This document shows positions 36,361 through 48,998 of a stretch of DNA of 64,000 bases, in pieces; the first letter of the stretch is position 1; every line of letters begins with the position of its first letter. The stretch is from Protonemura montana (lineage: Eukaryota; Arthropoda; Insecta; Plecoptera; Nemouridae), in assembly GCA_947568835.1 (NCBI GenBank), contig OX387603.1, positions 18,066,651-18,130,650 on the forward strand, in the 5' to 3' direction. The notes under the pieces were generated by a model that was given only the letters and a program-made list of their open reading frames with translations, made no database searches and was not told where the DNA came from. Made by a program: the position numbers and the translations under genes.

Positions 36361-39300
36361 GAGAAAATATGGTGATAAGTATATGTGTATCTATTTTTGT
36401 AACCGATAAAACAAGGAAATGTGCGGTTTATGAAGAATGCAAAGAACTTGGCTTGTAACTGAAGATTTTACAGCTATTTTCATTTGTAATTTTATAGTAA
36501 ACATGACATGTTAGGCTCGATCTGTACAACCAACCGTAGTTAATTTCAAAACAGGATTTAAAAACAGTTGTTTGTGGCATCTTCGGAAACGATTTTGGAA
36601 GTTTCCCATAATTTGGTAACAGATGTCAACTTCCCAGGTATCTCAAAATGTTTGTTAGTTCTTGTGTCTCGCCCGAAATTGGTCCCAAAGAGTAATTACT
36701 GTGATTAGGTGTCCACCCCTGGCAGTGGCAAGCCAACCCCTCAAATGGCATTGTTTGAGGCGTGACTAGGTTACATAATAAAACAGGTGTGCTAACTTGA
36801 CGAGGTTAGCCGTAATTTTGAGCAGTGGAACCACTCAATGCCCTTTTGACACGGTATCAATATTGGTAATTAATATTGATAAAATCTTGACAGCTAATTT
36901 ATCAAAAAAATCACTTGGCTTCGCTAAAGACAAACGTGGAAATAGCGAAAATCTGTGGGCATAACTGCTTACCACGTTTCGAAAATGGAATTTCTTCACA
37001 ATACATTATTAACAGGGTAAATTAACATGTTTTAAATAGGTATCTGACGAATTGACTTTCTTTCGTCTTTAGTCTTGACAGTGACAAAAATTAACCCAGT
37101 TGCTTAAAAACGTGACCGACATCAGTTAGCCTCATTTGCAATTACACAAATCGTGGTTTTCTGCAATTTCAAGTCATGTTTTATAAAAATTATGTATAAC
37201 CCCTAGTGCGAGCGATGAAAATACACCGAGTTTATCAAAATCATATTTGGCAATTAACTTTAATAATATAGGATTTAGCGCGCGACATATGGCCGATTTT
37301 ACGGACAATTATTTCACCTGTCAGAGGCCCAACGGGGGTGAGCAATTTCATTATCATTTCCAATCAATAATTCAATGCAACGACCTTTTTTTAGGCATTG
37401 ACGTCATAGAAGGAATATTATCATCATCATCTTCCCGTCTATAAATCATAAAATTTGTTCTAATTTTGTTTCAGGTTTGTTTACTCAATTTTACAAACAA
37501 TCCTAAAATTGCATAACTTTTTTTTAAATGCACTCGAAAGGATTTGCCTGCGTCATGCTGACCTAATACTTCGTTATTAGTTGGACACCAATTTATATAT
37601 TTCCTGGTGCTTCTACCACACTTTTTTGTTGTAAATGGAGCACTCAACTCAACTATTTTTCAGCACTTTTGCATATCACTCACATTTATTAAATTATGTT
37701 ATCGGCATCAGCATCCTGAGCTTACGATATTAGTTTTTAGATAAATCGACAGGTAGTTCAACAAAAGATTTAAATAATGAACACTTTTACATATCCAACA
37801 AGACCATTCGTTTATTTCACTTAAATTTGAATTTCTGAACACTTTAACTATGTTCAAGTCGCTTTCAGTAAATTAATTACGTATATTTAATAAATTGTTC
37901 TCATTCGAAATCTATGTCAATATTTTGCCATTTTTGGCAATAACAAATATTATAAACAACAATGAAATGCATCGCATTATTAAAACAGATGCTGAAAAAA
38001 CCTTCCTTGATTATTTTTGTAAAACAATTGAAATTGAAAAAACTGTCACTTTTAAACATAATTTCGAACGTTATGGTGCTAGTTCCGCCGCTCGCTGCGA
38101 GGGGACAACGACGCTACAAGCGCCATCTAGTAGCAAACAATCCTAGCTAGTGTCCGAGAGCGTTACGTAATAGTTTAAAATCACCGGTCGACTTTTAAAT
38201 TCACAAATGTAATTAATTAGATTATAGTTGACATCCATAAGCATGGACCAGTATTATCATGTAAAGCTACTTTCGTTCAGCAAAGAGATTTTATTAAGCC
38301 TAAATATAGTCGCACATAGTACATCTATTAATAATCGAAATGCACTGTGATTAATGGACATTTTCAGATGGTCTTTTTAGACGAGTGGCTCCGAAATCTC
38401 ATTCGACGGCCTAGCTTTTCGAGTTTTATTATTTTTGGTTGGTATTCGCGGACTGGATTAATCATCCCTGGCATGACAAGACAGACAGGGGTCGACAACC
38501 CTTACTTCGAAACCGGTCGAGGGTGGAAAAGAAATGTGATTTACTGGTTGATTAGGTAATGTTGCTAAATTTAGTTCTTGAGTGGACGCTACTTTATCGG
38601 TTAATTTAGTTTAACAATATAATTTAGCTGAATATTTAGGGGCATTGATTTTTGTGTTTTTAAAATGGGAAGTGTGTCCAATTTTTGAAGGGTGTACAAC
38701 AGTAACAAGCTACATCTTCGCATAGTTCTAGCTTAAATTACAAGTTAGGTTAGGTAAGGTTGTTGATATGCAATTTGAAAAGGTTACAACGTTATGTACA
38801 GTCACAATTAAACCAGTTTATTTTCGGGGATCTTTGGTTGATCCTGAACTGAGGAGAGAAGTCACTGATGATTAAATCAAAGGAGACTCAATTATCTGGG
38901 GACACGAAAAAGGCTAGGGCAGAATCACTGGACGACGGACACCCAATCGGTGCTAGCCGAAACATATACGGTTGGTGGTGCAGTGATGGGGACAGAAAAT
39001 GATAGATTGTTTCGTTTGGTCACGTGACCTTTCAAGACAAACACTTTGTATGATTGCTAGGAGAGAACTATTTATTGAAAGCCAGTTGAGTAGAGCGAAA
39101 GAATGCTATACTTGGATGATATTTATGAATATGACAGATTGGAAAATTAACCATTAATTACGCTTATGAGATATAAATCATAACAATGGTGCTGCATGGA
39201 AAATTGTAGGAAATGGTGAGAATCAATCATGCTGGAGAGACAAATAACATTGTTACGACAGCTTTTTTTTTCAACAAATAGTGTGTTTATTTTTCATGTA

Positions 39301-41662
39301 TAATCCAAGCTTTTAACTGTATTTATTTACCTTTAAAATGTCGCCATTTAGCAAAATATCTACAACGTCTACCAAGCCAGCATGATCATAATTAAAATCA
39401 GTCGCAGAGAAAAAGTGCTGTATCCGAATGTTATCAATAGAAAATATGCTAGACAAATTAATTAATAACTCAGTACTGAGTAATTTCCGACAAAAGTCCG
39501 TGTGCCCAGGCCCATCCCCCACGGAGAGAGACATAACGCGCCAAGGGGTCCCCCTAGCACCCCTGATAATTACTGTAAACATCCCTTTTTAGGATTCAAT
39601 CGAACTCGAGCCGGGAAATAAGTGCAATTCTACATGACGTGTCCATGAATAATTGCACCTCTTCATGGAAAAGCTTAACACCTGCACCACTGGTGGTAGG
39701 AAAGGTCTACCACGCTCTGAAAAGAAAGGTAAGGCAAGTTGCTTGCAAACTTAAACAGTAAGCAATTGAGAATACAAACTAACCATTTGCAACATACTCA
39801 TAGTTCGCGTGCTATGTTGTAATAAATTAATCTAGTTCCTAAAAAAAAATAGTAGGGAAAGCATTTCAAACAATAATTGAGCCAACAATTGCATTGTATG
39901 ACACTGGTCCGGTTTGACCAAAATCTTGCCTCCTAGTTGAATTGTTAGTTGAAACTATTGCCATGACGACTTCAGATGTTTCTGTGAGCTAGAGATCCAA
40001 CTTAAAGTTGAAAATATCGGTAAAACGCGACCTAAGTGCAGATCGTAGTTTTTCAATTCACTAAAAAATTACATTCTTCGTTCTAAGCACCGAAATACAA
40101 ACTATAAAGCCACACAAGAGGACCGTATGATGTATTTATACACATGTATTGTGCACCTACGTATTGAGCTCAATCGCAAGCAATTACTGTAAATAATTCA
40201 CACGGAATAAATTCTTTTGTCGACTTTTTCCATCCGATGACAGAACATTATTTGTCCCCGCTAGTGTCCCCGTGATCGCGGCAAAAGAGCATTACTCAAA
40301 CGGGCAATGACACGTGCTAGTTAATAATGATCTGGAGCGTTTGACACCTTTCCGTATTGTCAGTGCCCCCTCCCTCCCCTACCACCCCACACCACCGGAA
40401 ACCCACCAACTTTAGGCCACCCCTGCTGCGAATGCGTTTTCCATTAAGGAGGTGACGATTTTATTTTTGAAGTCAAACGCATTTTATGGTGTTTCGGTGC
40501 GATTATGGTTGGGAAATCATGTATTAGATAATGAGTAATCAGAAGTAATAGCTAGAAGTGTTAATTAAAATGGTTTTGTCTTAATCAAAATGGGAAACAA
40601 GGATTAGCAATATATGAGTTTAAGGGAGGAAATTCATGTACCACGCTCTGCTGGTCTGGACAAAGTTAATCATGATTTTTTTTTTGAAAATAAATTCCAT
40701 ACTAAATCAAGACTAATTATAAGCTCTCACGCATAGAATTCAACGCCAGAAAATTATTGGCATCTTTTCTTGTTAAATTTTTCAACAATCCCCCTTTTTT
40801 CTGTGGTAGGTATCACGGCATTTCCCACGAGAAATGCTCGTATTCGAAATAAAATCGAGCATACTCGATCACCCGGATTCTATAATTCATTAATTCACTT
40901 CATCGAATTGCATTTTACGAACGAAGACATCCCAACTCGAGTTATTAAAAACTCGTTATTCAAGAACGTATTTTCACGCCTTCCCCTCTCATTTATTTCA
41001 TCATTTACCCTGCAACCTGATTTTTTTTCAACCCTTTCACATTCTATAAAATCACACCCTTGCGATTAGGGGTTGGTATCCAGACAAGCCATCCATATCA
41101 AATAACATGCCATACTAGACGCACTTTATAATTACCCCAGATAATCCTTGCCAACAGCAATTTAAGGATCATGAGCTAGGAATTTGGGTCCTTCTCCTAG
41201 TCCCTCACACAGGCTTACATACACTGGGTCTTGATCCTGATTTACTTTCAAATCCTGAGTGACAATTAGCCAGCGTCATTACTGACCCCCCCGTTGTCAT
41301 CATCATTTTAATTAGTACCCGATTTATTTAAACTCGTGCGTATTTTTAGTTGATTATTGTGCATATCATTTCGATTATTCGCAGTTACAGAATGACGTAG
41401 ATTTTATACGGGAAATATTAACGCAAATGTCGTATAAATGTCTTATCTTTTATTGAAATGAATGTGATAATTTTATAATCACCATCACTATTGAGTCGAG
41501 AGAGAAAATGTTTGTTTTTCAGTCTTAACTAATCTGTAAAATTGGTAATATTACCTTCGCATATTTCAGTTCTTCACTACCAACAAACACCTCGTTGAAC
41601 AATACAAATTAAATTTATCATCACCTATACACCCACCCACCTACAAAATAAACTATCACTTA
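36361..41662. other. Long spacer with no recognisable gene
   Basis: AT-rich DNA with short frames only. A motif ACAAGCGCCATCTAGTAGCA at about 38116-38135 is reminiscent of the GCGC(C)ATC motif in the repeat family at 57722 and 58885, but the surroundings do not align. The segment 40360-40425 is C-rich. No gene or RNA was recognised. Confidence 0.4.
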
Positions 41663-41827
41663 TTAGGATGAAATCTTATTTAAATTGCAAACGCTTGCAA
41701 TGCGCGGGGTATTTTATTATTATCAACACTATAACCGTCTCAAAAATCGATGCGTTTGCATCGATTTTGCATCCGCGTTTGGGCACCGATTTCTGAGACG
41801 GTTATTGTGTTGTTAATAATTTAAAAA
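41663..41827 (-). mobile_element. Inverted-repeat element (copy 2, internally short)
   Basis: The left side (41663-41741) is the reverse complement of the right flank and arm of the copy at 13309: ATCTTATTTAAATTGCAAAC, then CGCTTGCAATGCGCGGGGTA, then ATAACCGTCTCAAAAATCG. The right arm at about 41790-41808 is ATTTCTGAGACGGTTAT. The tRNA-like unit is missing except for TTTGGGCACC next to the right arm, which matches the 3' end of the tRNA-like unit in copy 1. A small palindrome (CGATGCGTTTGCATCG) fills the middle. This is a deleted or foldback derivative. Two copies define the family's ends better than either alone. Confidence 0.65.
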
Positions 41828-42668
41828 ACTATTACTTATCATTCCGGTAGGGTACGAAGGTAAATTTTAGATGCTCTGTCAGACGATATAGACATCTCCA
41901 TGGCTACCAAAATTTGAGTGTACAATTGAATCTAATTTAAGCATGAAACTTTTGTTTCCAAATCTTCAATTGGAGTATACAACAAATGTATCACCCGTAG
42001 CTCTATACGCCCTGCCAAATTCCACTGATTCGGTACATTTCTAATGCCTAGTATTACCATTTTCTCAATTCCTAGATAAAAAATGGGCGTTAAATCAATT
42101 GCCATGGCAACAACTAATCACACACAGTGAAAGTCAGCTGTTTCTGTGAGTTTAGAGCGTAACTCTGAGTTAAAAAAACATTTTAATACCGGGCCTAAGA
42201 TCATCACGTCATCGGTGACTGTGATTTATTGTTAATGATAATTAGTAGCTCTGTGCTGATATACTTTAACCCTCTCTGCCACGCGCCACTAACATAGTTA
42301 AGCCCTCCATCCTTCATCTGATAGCCTACCACCAGCAACCCCGCACCCATCCCCTCGGATAGCAACTCCAAATACCAAACCGATTACGACGGGGATGTCA
42401 AACTAGGAACCAACCCTCTTAATTACTATTTAATACCCCTTTCATTCCTTGGGCTTGAGGGGTCTCAGATTACAAGTCGAGAGATTGTGTATTGTGAGAA
42501 ATCATTTCTTCTTAGATTCGATCAAATCGATGTTGACTTGCTTTACTAGGTGAGTGCTGGATTAATAATTGATTATTTCTTACTCGTACACATGTAGCAT
42601 CTAGAATTAGTCTGCTAAAATAGCTTTTCATATATATCTAGAAAATCAATATTACATAATGTCTATAC
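41828..42668. other. Spacer left of the Rho locus
   Basis: AT-rich, with no recognisable feature other than C-rich patches around 42340. Confidence 0.4.
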
Positions 42669-42850
42669 CTTCCTAGTTGCATTTTTTTCGAGTATTTCGT
42701 TGATCCAGATAGCCTCTCGAGTAAATCCATGTAGCCAAACAAACAATCCAAGCAATATACTCGAGACGTCCAGCACTATCACATCTGTGACGTATGAACA
42801 TGACCACCTCGCTGTGGCCACCAATTCCAAGATAGCGAAATGCAAAGCTG
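42669..42850 (-). CDS. Possible hydrophobic exon on the opposite strand to the Rho gene
   Basis: On the - strand a frame translating as LHFAILELVATARW...IVLDVSSILLGLFVWLHG...INEILEKNATRK ends exactly at an AG|GTATAG donor (GT at plus positions 42668-42667). Possible acceptors (GTCAG, GTAG) lie at the upstream end. The centre is hydrophobic enough for one membrane segment. A second frame is open over the same stretch and the acceptor has a poor pyrimidine tract, so the call is weak. If real, the host gene would run antisense past the Rho gene. Family not recognised. Confidence 0.15.
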
Positions 42851-43094
42851 ACTTCCTCTACATGTCTTATCATTCGCATAGAACATGAGGTCTAGAGCGA
42901 GCCGGACAGTCAGTCACTCGCTTGTCCGTTAGCGAGTCAACGGATTGGACCACTTTGTTACTATTTTGTTACTATTTTCGGTTTGGACAGTGACTTAGCT
43001 GCTTAAAGTCTCTCACAAGAGAGGAAAATCAATTCTCATCTCGCCACGTGTGTCAATGAAGTAAAGTACCGACTTTGTGCGTGACCCTGGTGAA

Positions 43095-43691
43095 ATGGCT
43101 GCACCCAGGAAGGTGAAAATAGTGGTCGTTGGCGACAGTTTCTGCGGTAAAACATGCCTCCTCATGATGTACACTAGCAACAAATTTGAATTGAACACTA
43201 TGGCAACTGTTTTCGAGAACGAATCAAAAACTGTCATTCGAAACGGTGTTGCCTATAATCTTCAGCTGTGGGACACAGCAGGACAAGAAAGTTTCGACAG
43301 ACTACGGCCACTGGTCTACCCACTAACAGACGTGTTTCTTGTGTGCTTTTCAATCAATTTAAAATCTTCGTTTTCAAACGTGTTGAATATTTGGGCGCAA
43401 GAGGTTAGAGAGACGTGTCCGGAAATACCGATTCTTCTTGTGGGTAATAAATCGGATCTTAGGTATGGCTTCGACGGCGCTAGTTCTAGCTGGACGTCGT
43501 TCGAAGATGGAAATAACCTTGCGAAGCAAATCGGCGCTGTTGGTTATTACGAGTGTTCGGCCAAACTGAACTCTGGGGTACAGAAAGTATTTGACGAAGC
43601 AATCGCCGCCGCTGTGGGACGCAGGGAAATGGGTCCAGTCGTCGGACGACAGAATGTAAGACGCCAAAAGAAAATGTGTGTGTTACTCTGA
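43095..43691 (+). CDS. Divergent Rho-family small GTPase, complete and intronless
   Basis: A 198-residue GTP-binding switch, expected at membranes and acting on the actin cytoskeleton or polarity. All G boxes are present: P-loop GDSFCGKT (13-20), switch I Thr38 in ATVFENE, DTAGQE (60-65) with the catalytic Gln64, NKSD (118-121) and ECSAK (153-157). RPLVYP and TDVFLVCFS are Rho signatures. The C-terminus has a basic RRQKK and a CVLL CAAX box, predicting geranylgeranylation at Cys195. Start: ATG at 43095 has a strong GAAATGG context and an in-frame TAA at 43062 precedes it. Oddities against RhoA: Gly14 is Ser15 (as in Rnd proteins), Ala15 is Phe16, the switch I tyrosines are Thr35 and Glu43, and the Rho insert is about six residues shorter (124-138). 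It keeps the Gln that Rnd lacks, so it may still hydrolyse GTP. Subfamily not assignable by eye. The absence of introns suggests a retrocopy or a naturally single-exon gene. Confidence 0.95.
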   Translation: MAAPRKVKIVVVGDSFCGKTCLLMMYTSNKFELNTMATVFENESKTVIRNGVAYNLQLWDTAGQESFDRLRPLVYPLTDVFLVCFSINLKSSFSNVLNIWAQEVRETCPEIPILLVGNKSDLRYGFDGASSSWTSFEDGNNLAKQIGAVGYYECSAKLNSGVQKVFDEAIAAAVGRREMGPVVGRQNVRRQKKMCVLL

Positions 43692-43857
43692 AACTTCTAC
43701 TGCGGTTTTCACGTGTAATCTCTTTATTTTGTTGTGTTCGCTGCGTTGGTGACAAGTTGAAACTGTGATAAAGCTGAACTGGTGCGTCGTAGCATAGTTA
43801 TAAGACTCTCTTCACTGAGCTTACAATTTAGTTCAAATTATCTCTCAGGACATATCA

Positions 43858-43863
43858 AATAAA
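43858..43863 (+). terminator. Poly(A) signal AATAAA for the Rho gene
   Basis: The first AATAAA downstream of the Rho stop, 167 bases away. A second AATAAA at 44001-44006 could serve as an alternative. Either gives a short 3' untranslated region, consistent with a compact transcript. Confidence 0.5.
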
Positions 43864-44554
43864 CATGAGGTGTTACTTAGTTTATCAGTAATTCGAATAT
43901 CAAAGAAACATGGGAAGATCGCATTGCAAATATTGTGAGCAAACGTTATTCTTATCGTGATAATGGAGATAACAGAGATAGTGTTACTTTTTATGACGTC
44001 AATAAAAGTTGTTACACGTAAAAATAAATCACGCAGTGTGTATTTTATAATTTTCACAAATTGAGTCTAAAAAATGTTCATTTCAAATTTCTTTATTGCT
44101 ATCAAAAAGCATACCAATGACTCTTTGTCTTAGAGGAAAACCATTGCTATGAGTGTTGTGACAAGCTAATAAAACTCTTTGCTCTGTCAGATAAGATGTA
44201 ATTTACTTGACATCCCAGTGCCATTATACCGACTACAGAAAACCACCCTCCAATTAACGCACTCTCGATGGTCCAACACCCCTAAACAGCGCGTGGCAGA
44301 CAGAAGTGTTAGTGGCACTGTCGAAACGCAATACGGGTACTTTTACTATTATTACACTCATTACTACTGATGTCTGGCAACGGGATGCTCTGCCTGACGC
44401 ATCAAAGTAGGTGCATGCTGATGTTACAAAACGACCGACTGGATGCAGAAAAGTGCTGTAATCTTGTTGCAAACACCTAGATAAGTAGCTATCACAATGT
44501 CGCAGATTAGTTCAGAGAGATTGCTGTCAAATGTGTAGCAGGAACTAAAATTGG

Positions 44555-44715
44555 CAGATGCTGAAGGAGGTTTAAGATGTTATTTATCGATGCCATCAAT
44601 TTGAAGTAAGTCTGATTAGTAAATTTAACATTTTTTTCAATATGTTCTTCAAAATTACAAGTTGAAACTGGACCAAAATTGTGACTCAAAACATGATCCA
44701 CGTTCATGCAGTAAC
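44555..44715 (-). mobile_element. Possible LINE reverse-transcriptase fragment
   Basis: The - strand translation HVLSHNFGPVSTCNFEEHIE, then KNVKFTNQTYFKLMASINNI, follows the pattern of the reverse-transcriptase C-terminal region in many Jockey/CR1/L2-type LINEs (LGVxFDxxLxFxxHIxxxxxxxxxxLxxIxxI). It is in one open frame within 44507-44812 but lacks the catalytic box and any neighbouring LINE part. It is a diverged stub at best; the match is by pattern, not by search. Confidence 0.35.
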
Positions 44716-45712
44716 TCAGCATAATTCTGGCCATGAATACTGTGCAATATGAAAGGGTCAACCAATGGCTAATATCCATGGTTAATTTAGTAACTACATA
44801 AAAAAATGTCACCCCCTATTTACGAATTCTCTTTAATCGCAGATGAGTCCAGTTAACAAGCAATCAAATATTCACAGTCCATTTCATCAGGTCCTTTGGT
44901 CAGGACTAAGGACGTTTAAACATGCCCGAGGACTCTCCTAATTCACTGGCCAACGTTTGCACAGAAGCTGCCCATCATTTACAGCTCATCTCCATCTCCT
45001 CTTTTTTTTTCAAAATCCAGAAGATAAACACAATGTTTTTGTTCGATCACATACCAAGTGAAATGAATAATTTACAGAGTAAGGGTGGGTTCGCTGGGTT
45101 GTATCACGTGATACGTGACATGGTGCATATCGCCTCGAGCTGTGGATAGATGTTAGTAATGCGTAAAGACCTTACAACTATTATGCATTTATACGTGAGG
45201 GTAAACAGAGCTGTATCATTGGCTGTGTAAACAAGCTAGAGGGGGCAATGTCTAAATCGGGAAGGAAATATCAATCTGGTTCATTCCACCAACCCCGTGG
45301 GCTGACAATAGAGTTCCTACTTTGCGATTTTGTGTCTTTAAAGAGTAAAGAGATATATTATTTACTAAATAGTCACGATAGTGCTTTTAAACCAAAGAAG
45401 GTAGCTAGGGACCTAGCTATTAACCTATTAGGTTGAATCTTCGTCGAAAAATTAGGTTTCTTAAGACATAAGCTTAGGTTTCTTAGGACATCGCTTCTTA
45501 AGCGATGATGTTACCTTGTTGTCCATTGATGTATCGTTTAATTTTTTGGTTCTCGTTCAAATTCAATTTTTTTCATTTTTAGATAAGTATATGTGAAGCA
45601 AAGAATTTCAAATGCGCTGTATCAAACGAAGAAGTCTTTTCCAAGTTCCAAAGCTAAGCTGTTACTAGTAGTTTTGGTCTTTCCTCTCCAATGATAGATT
45701 TTGAACGCTTAA

Positions 45713-45735
45713 CCTAGTTCAAAAATTGAACTAGG
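45713..45735 (+). repeat. Perfect 10-base hairpin
   Basis: CCTAGTTCAA is followed by a three-base AAA loop and the exact complement TTGAACTAGG. No gene or T-run is adjacent, so no terminator role is suggested. Function unknown. Confidence 0.7.
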
Positions 45736-48700
45736 CAGCCCATCACCAAATTACGTCACAAGTTCTAAACAGCAACGTTTGCTACCAGGCGCCAAGAAAA
45801 AGAAAGAGTCATTTTTGAAACTAATTGGTTAAGTCGCTTGAGATGTCAATTTACAAAAATGTTGACAACCCATCTGGTTAAAAAATGTGTATTGTTTTTT
45901 TTTGCATTCCACGTAGTATATACATTGAATTTACCTATCTGCTATTTATAAATATGTTCTGGATGTCAGTAATAAGTACAAGCTTTGAAAATGGTAAACT
46001 CTAAATGTATAGCTACAATTCTAGATATCACCGATAACACCGAATCACGTGTTTAGAAAAGATTGCTCGCACATCGCAGCATTTGCTTGGACAAATTGCA
46101 AGAAATTTATACCACTTGGAAACTGGAATACATATTCCTATGATGAAATCGAATCTTCAGTGTTGTTGTTTTTTTTTTCAATTTTCATCATTCATTGATT
46201 GATGGTCAATGTGTCCTAAGCACACGGAGAAAAGGCACAATCAAACTGCAACTGCCGGCGGTCGTGATGTTAAATTCACCAAATCTTGACATTCTTGTGC
46301 ACTTTTTTTTATATCTCGTCCATGCTCTCTACGAGTGAATACTTCACAACTAAAATACCAGGACAAGGCAGTTTTTTTTTTCAATTCATGACCTGAAATA
46401 CCAGCCCCGCGTGCATTCGCCGCCAAATCTCAGGAGTCCAATCAGGATGCGATTCGAATCCGTTTTCAAAAGTGACATTAATCGTTGAGTGCATTAAAAA
46501 TTACCGCCGCCTCCCTTTTTAAATTCGCACCGCCTGTCACGAGAGGGTGGCCACCTAGAAATCAAATTAAAATACTTCAAACGAGCGAACATGTTCATCC
46601 AAAACATTATTAAAAGCATTTCTCACATGATACACGTCATTTTTATAGTCCAACGAAAACGTTTAACGGTCAGCTTTTCGAACTATGCGGCACACCGTTT
46701 TACGATTTCAACAATGGAAATGATATAACATGTGCAGTAGAGGATAGTTGTCGTCTGTTATTGGTTGATAGGCAGTTTATAAAGTTACAGATCATCCGGT
46801 ATACTAGAATGATTTGTCGGCAAACTAAACGAGACGAGTAAAACCATCAAAACGGGTGTAAGCTCTCGCGCTCGTTCGCTTGCAGAAATGAAATAGTTAC
46901 TCGCAAGTATGCGTTGACTATATATGCGTTTTAATGGCGAACGCGTTAACGTTATTACGTTCGCTCCTGTCGTGTTATTGTTTCACTGGTCGGTTGATGC
47001 TGCTCGCAAAAATTTCATATTGCTTGTTTCATTGCTTGTGTCGCTGGCGGCGTAGTAGAAATAAAACTTCCTCGTGACTCGGTAGCGAATTGTTTCTGAT
47101 TTGAACGTATATGGATCATACTCTTAAAAAGTCCTCGTGTATGCATCAATTCTAAATTACTAAAATATTACTGTCAAATTTTCATGCGAACCTGGGAAAC
47201 CCACAGGGAGTAAGCAAAGAAAATGCTAACTACATTCATCGCTAAATTTTTTATATGAATCGATACGAATTTTCAGATCGATTTATTCCCGAAATTCTAA
47301 ATGTTAAAGCTAGAAATCAATGTAACAGCAATAAATTGTCACTTTGTAGGGATTTACTTTACAACTCGCGACCAAACGTGATAAAATAATTGAAGTTAGG
47401 CCCACGAGTAAATAATGGATAAACAAAAAAGTGTAAAATGTATGATGATATGAATAGCTTTTTAGCTAAATAAAACTTAACTAAACAATAATTGTATTAT
47501 TATCTATATTAACAGTTCACTTGATAACTAACTCGATGCATTTTCCTTTTCTAGCATTTAAGGATCTGTGATTTAAGGGTATTACATTTTTTGTTTATTT
47601 TGAGTTTTTGACTCGCAGTTGAAGTCAATAATGGGCGACAATAAAGACCATCCGTCATTGTTGACAGATGAGTTGATAAATTAGGGGGCTGTTTTTGGCC
47701 GGGGCGGTCGGGTGCACTGGGGGGGAAATCCTCCCCATGGGAGAAGATACAATCGGTTCCCGTGCCAAGCAGCTCGAATCTTACTGTCATTAGGAGGACA
47801 AGAGAGTTTTAATTCACGAATTTTTAATGATTGTAATTGGCCGCGGATTTTATCTTCATTTATCAAGAAACAAGATATGAATGAGGAAAAAAATTTAAAA
47901 AAAAATGTCTTTCTTCTAATTTCTTTTGTGTTCATTTGATTTTATTTATTCATTCAGGAAATATGGGATATTTTGTACTAAATAGTGCTACATTGCATTA
48001 TTAAACCCTATCCACAATATATCCACAATATTACAATCTATGATTTTAAACTTTAAATTTTAAATTACGAATCCAGTCGGATCTGAGTCATTTTTTTATA
48101 GAAATCTTCCCGTTTATATCAAAACATTAAAAAAAATCCTCCAAACAGATTTTTTTCACTAGCTCATTAGAGAGATTAACCAAACATTCCAAATTGTTGA
48201 CCTGTCCTTTCAAGCTTTTCCTACTATTTTGTTTTGAAATGTTATCATTATCGATAAACAGGATTTCCCCAAAATCTTGATGTTTTATCAAAACTCACTC
48301 CTTATTTATGGATATTATAGCAAAGTTTACATTTTATTTTACAAAAACAAAGCCACGGGCATCAGGGGTCGCATACTTTTAAATTGGATATCCGAACCTC
48401 GTCCGTCCGAGCCGTATTTTGATTGATGAACTCCATTGATCACGTTTCAAAAGTCACTATAGTACAAGACGGGACAGCGTTTTACAATAAGACACGTGAT
48501 CGGATGATCTTCCATCGTCTCTTGAGTGTTCTGGTCATTTCATTTCGGGACTCCACGGGAGCTGACTTATGTCCATCAAGAAAACAAATTGCAACAAATT
48601 GAGACCCCTCTCGACTCCTCTCGACTCGCTCCTCGGGGGGAGTCGTGCTGGAAAGAAACTTGATCGAGTAGAAGGAGAAACATGAGCTGATCTGCAATCA

Positions 48701-48794
48701 TGTCAGCCTGCAACACAAATTCGACATGTGCGCTTTTATTGAATTTCATTGTTTTTAGTAAAAAAATATTATAAAACGAGAAAACTTAAAAAAA

Positions 48795-48821
48795 ATATAT
48801 ATATATATATATATATATATT
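48795..48821. repeat. (AT)n microsatellite
   Basis: About 13 uninterrupted AT units, flanked by A- and T-runs. Confidence 0.9.
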
Positions 48822-48962
48822 TCTATTTTTTTTTTCTAGTCGGAATTGAATGGGTACAAACAGGTAACTTATCAAACAGACATAAATTAGAATGAATGGG
48901 TTTACTCTCAGGGTCATATGAACTAGATTAAAAGTTCTAAAACAACCAAAAATTATTTAAAT

Positions 48963-48998
48963 CGTGGAGACCGGAATTCGATTCCCTGATTCGGTAAC
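48963..48998 (+). repeat. Box B-like motif, possible SINE relic
   Basis: GACCGGAATTCGATTCCCTG resembles a tRNA T-arm (GGxxTTCGATTCCC). No box A was found at a suitable distance upstream, so the support is weak. Confidence 0.2.

Noticed and set aside
43374-43755. Two - strand open frames (97 and 89 codons) over the Rho gene
   Set aside because: They are antisense shadows of the Rho coding sequence; the + strand has every G box and a CAAX motif.
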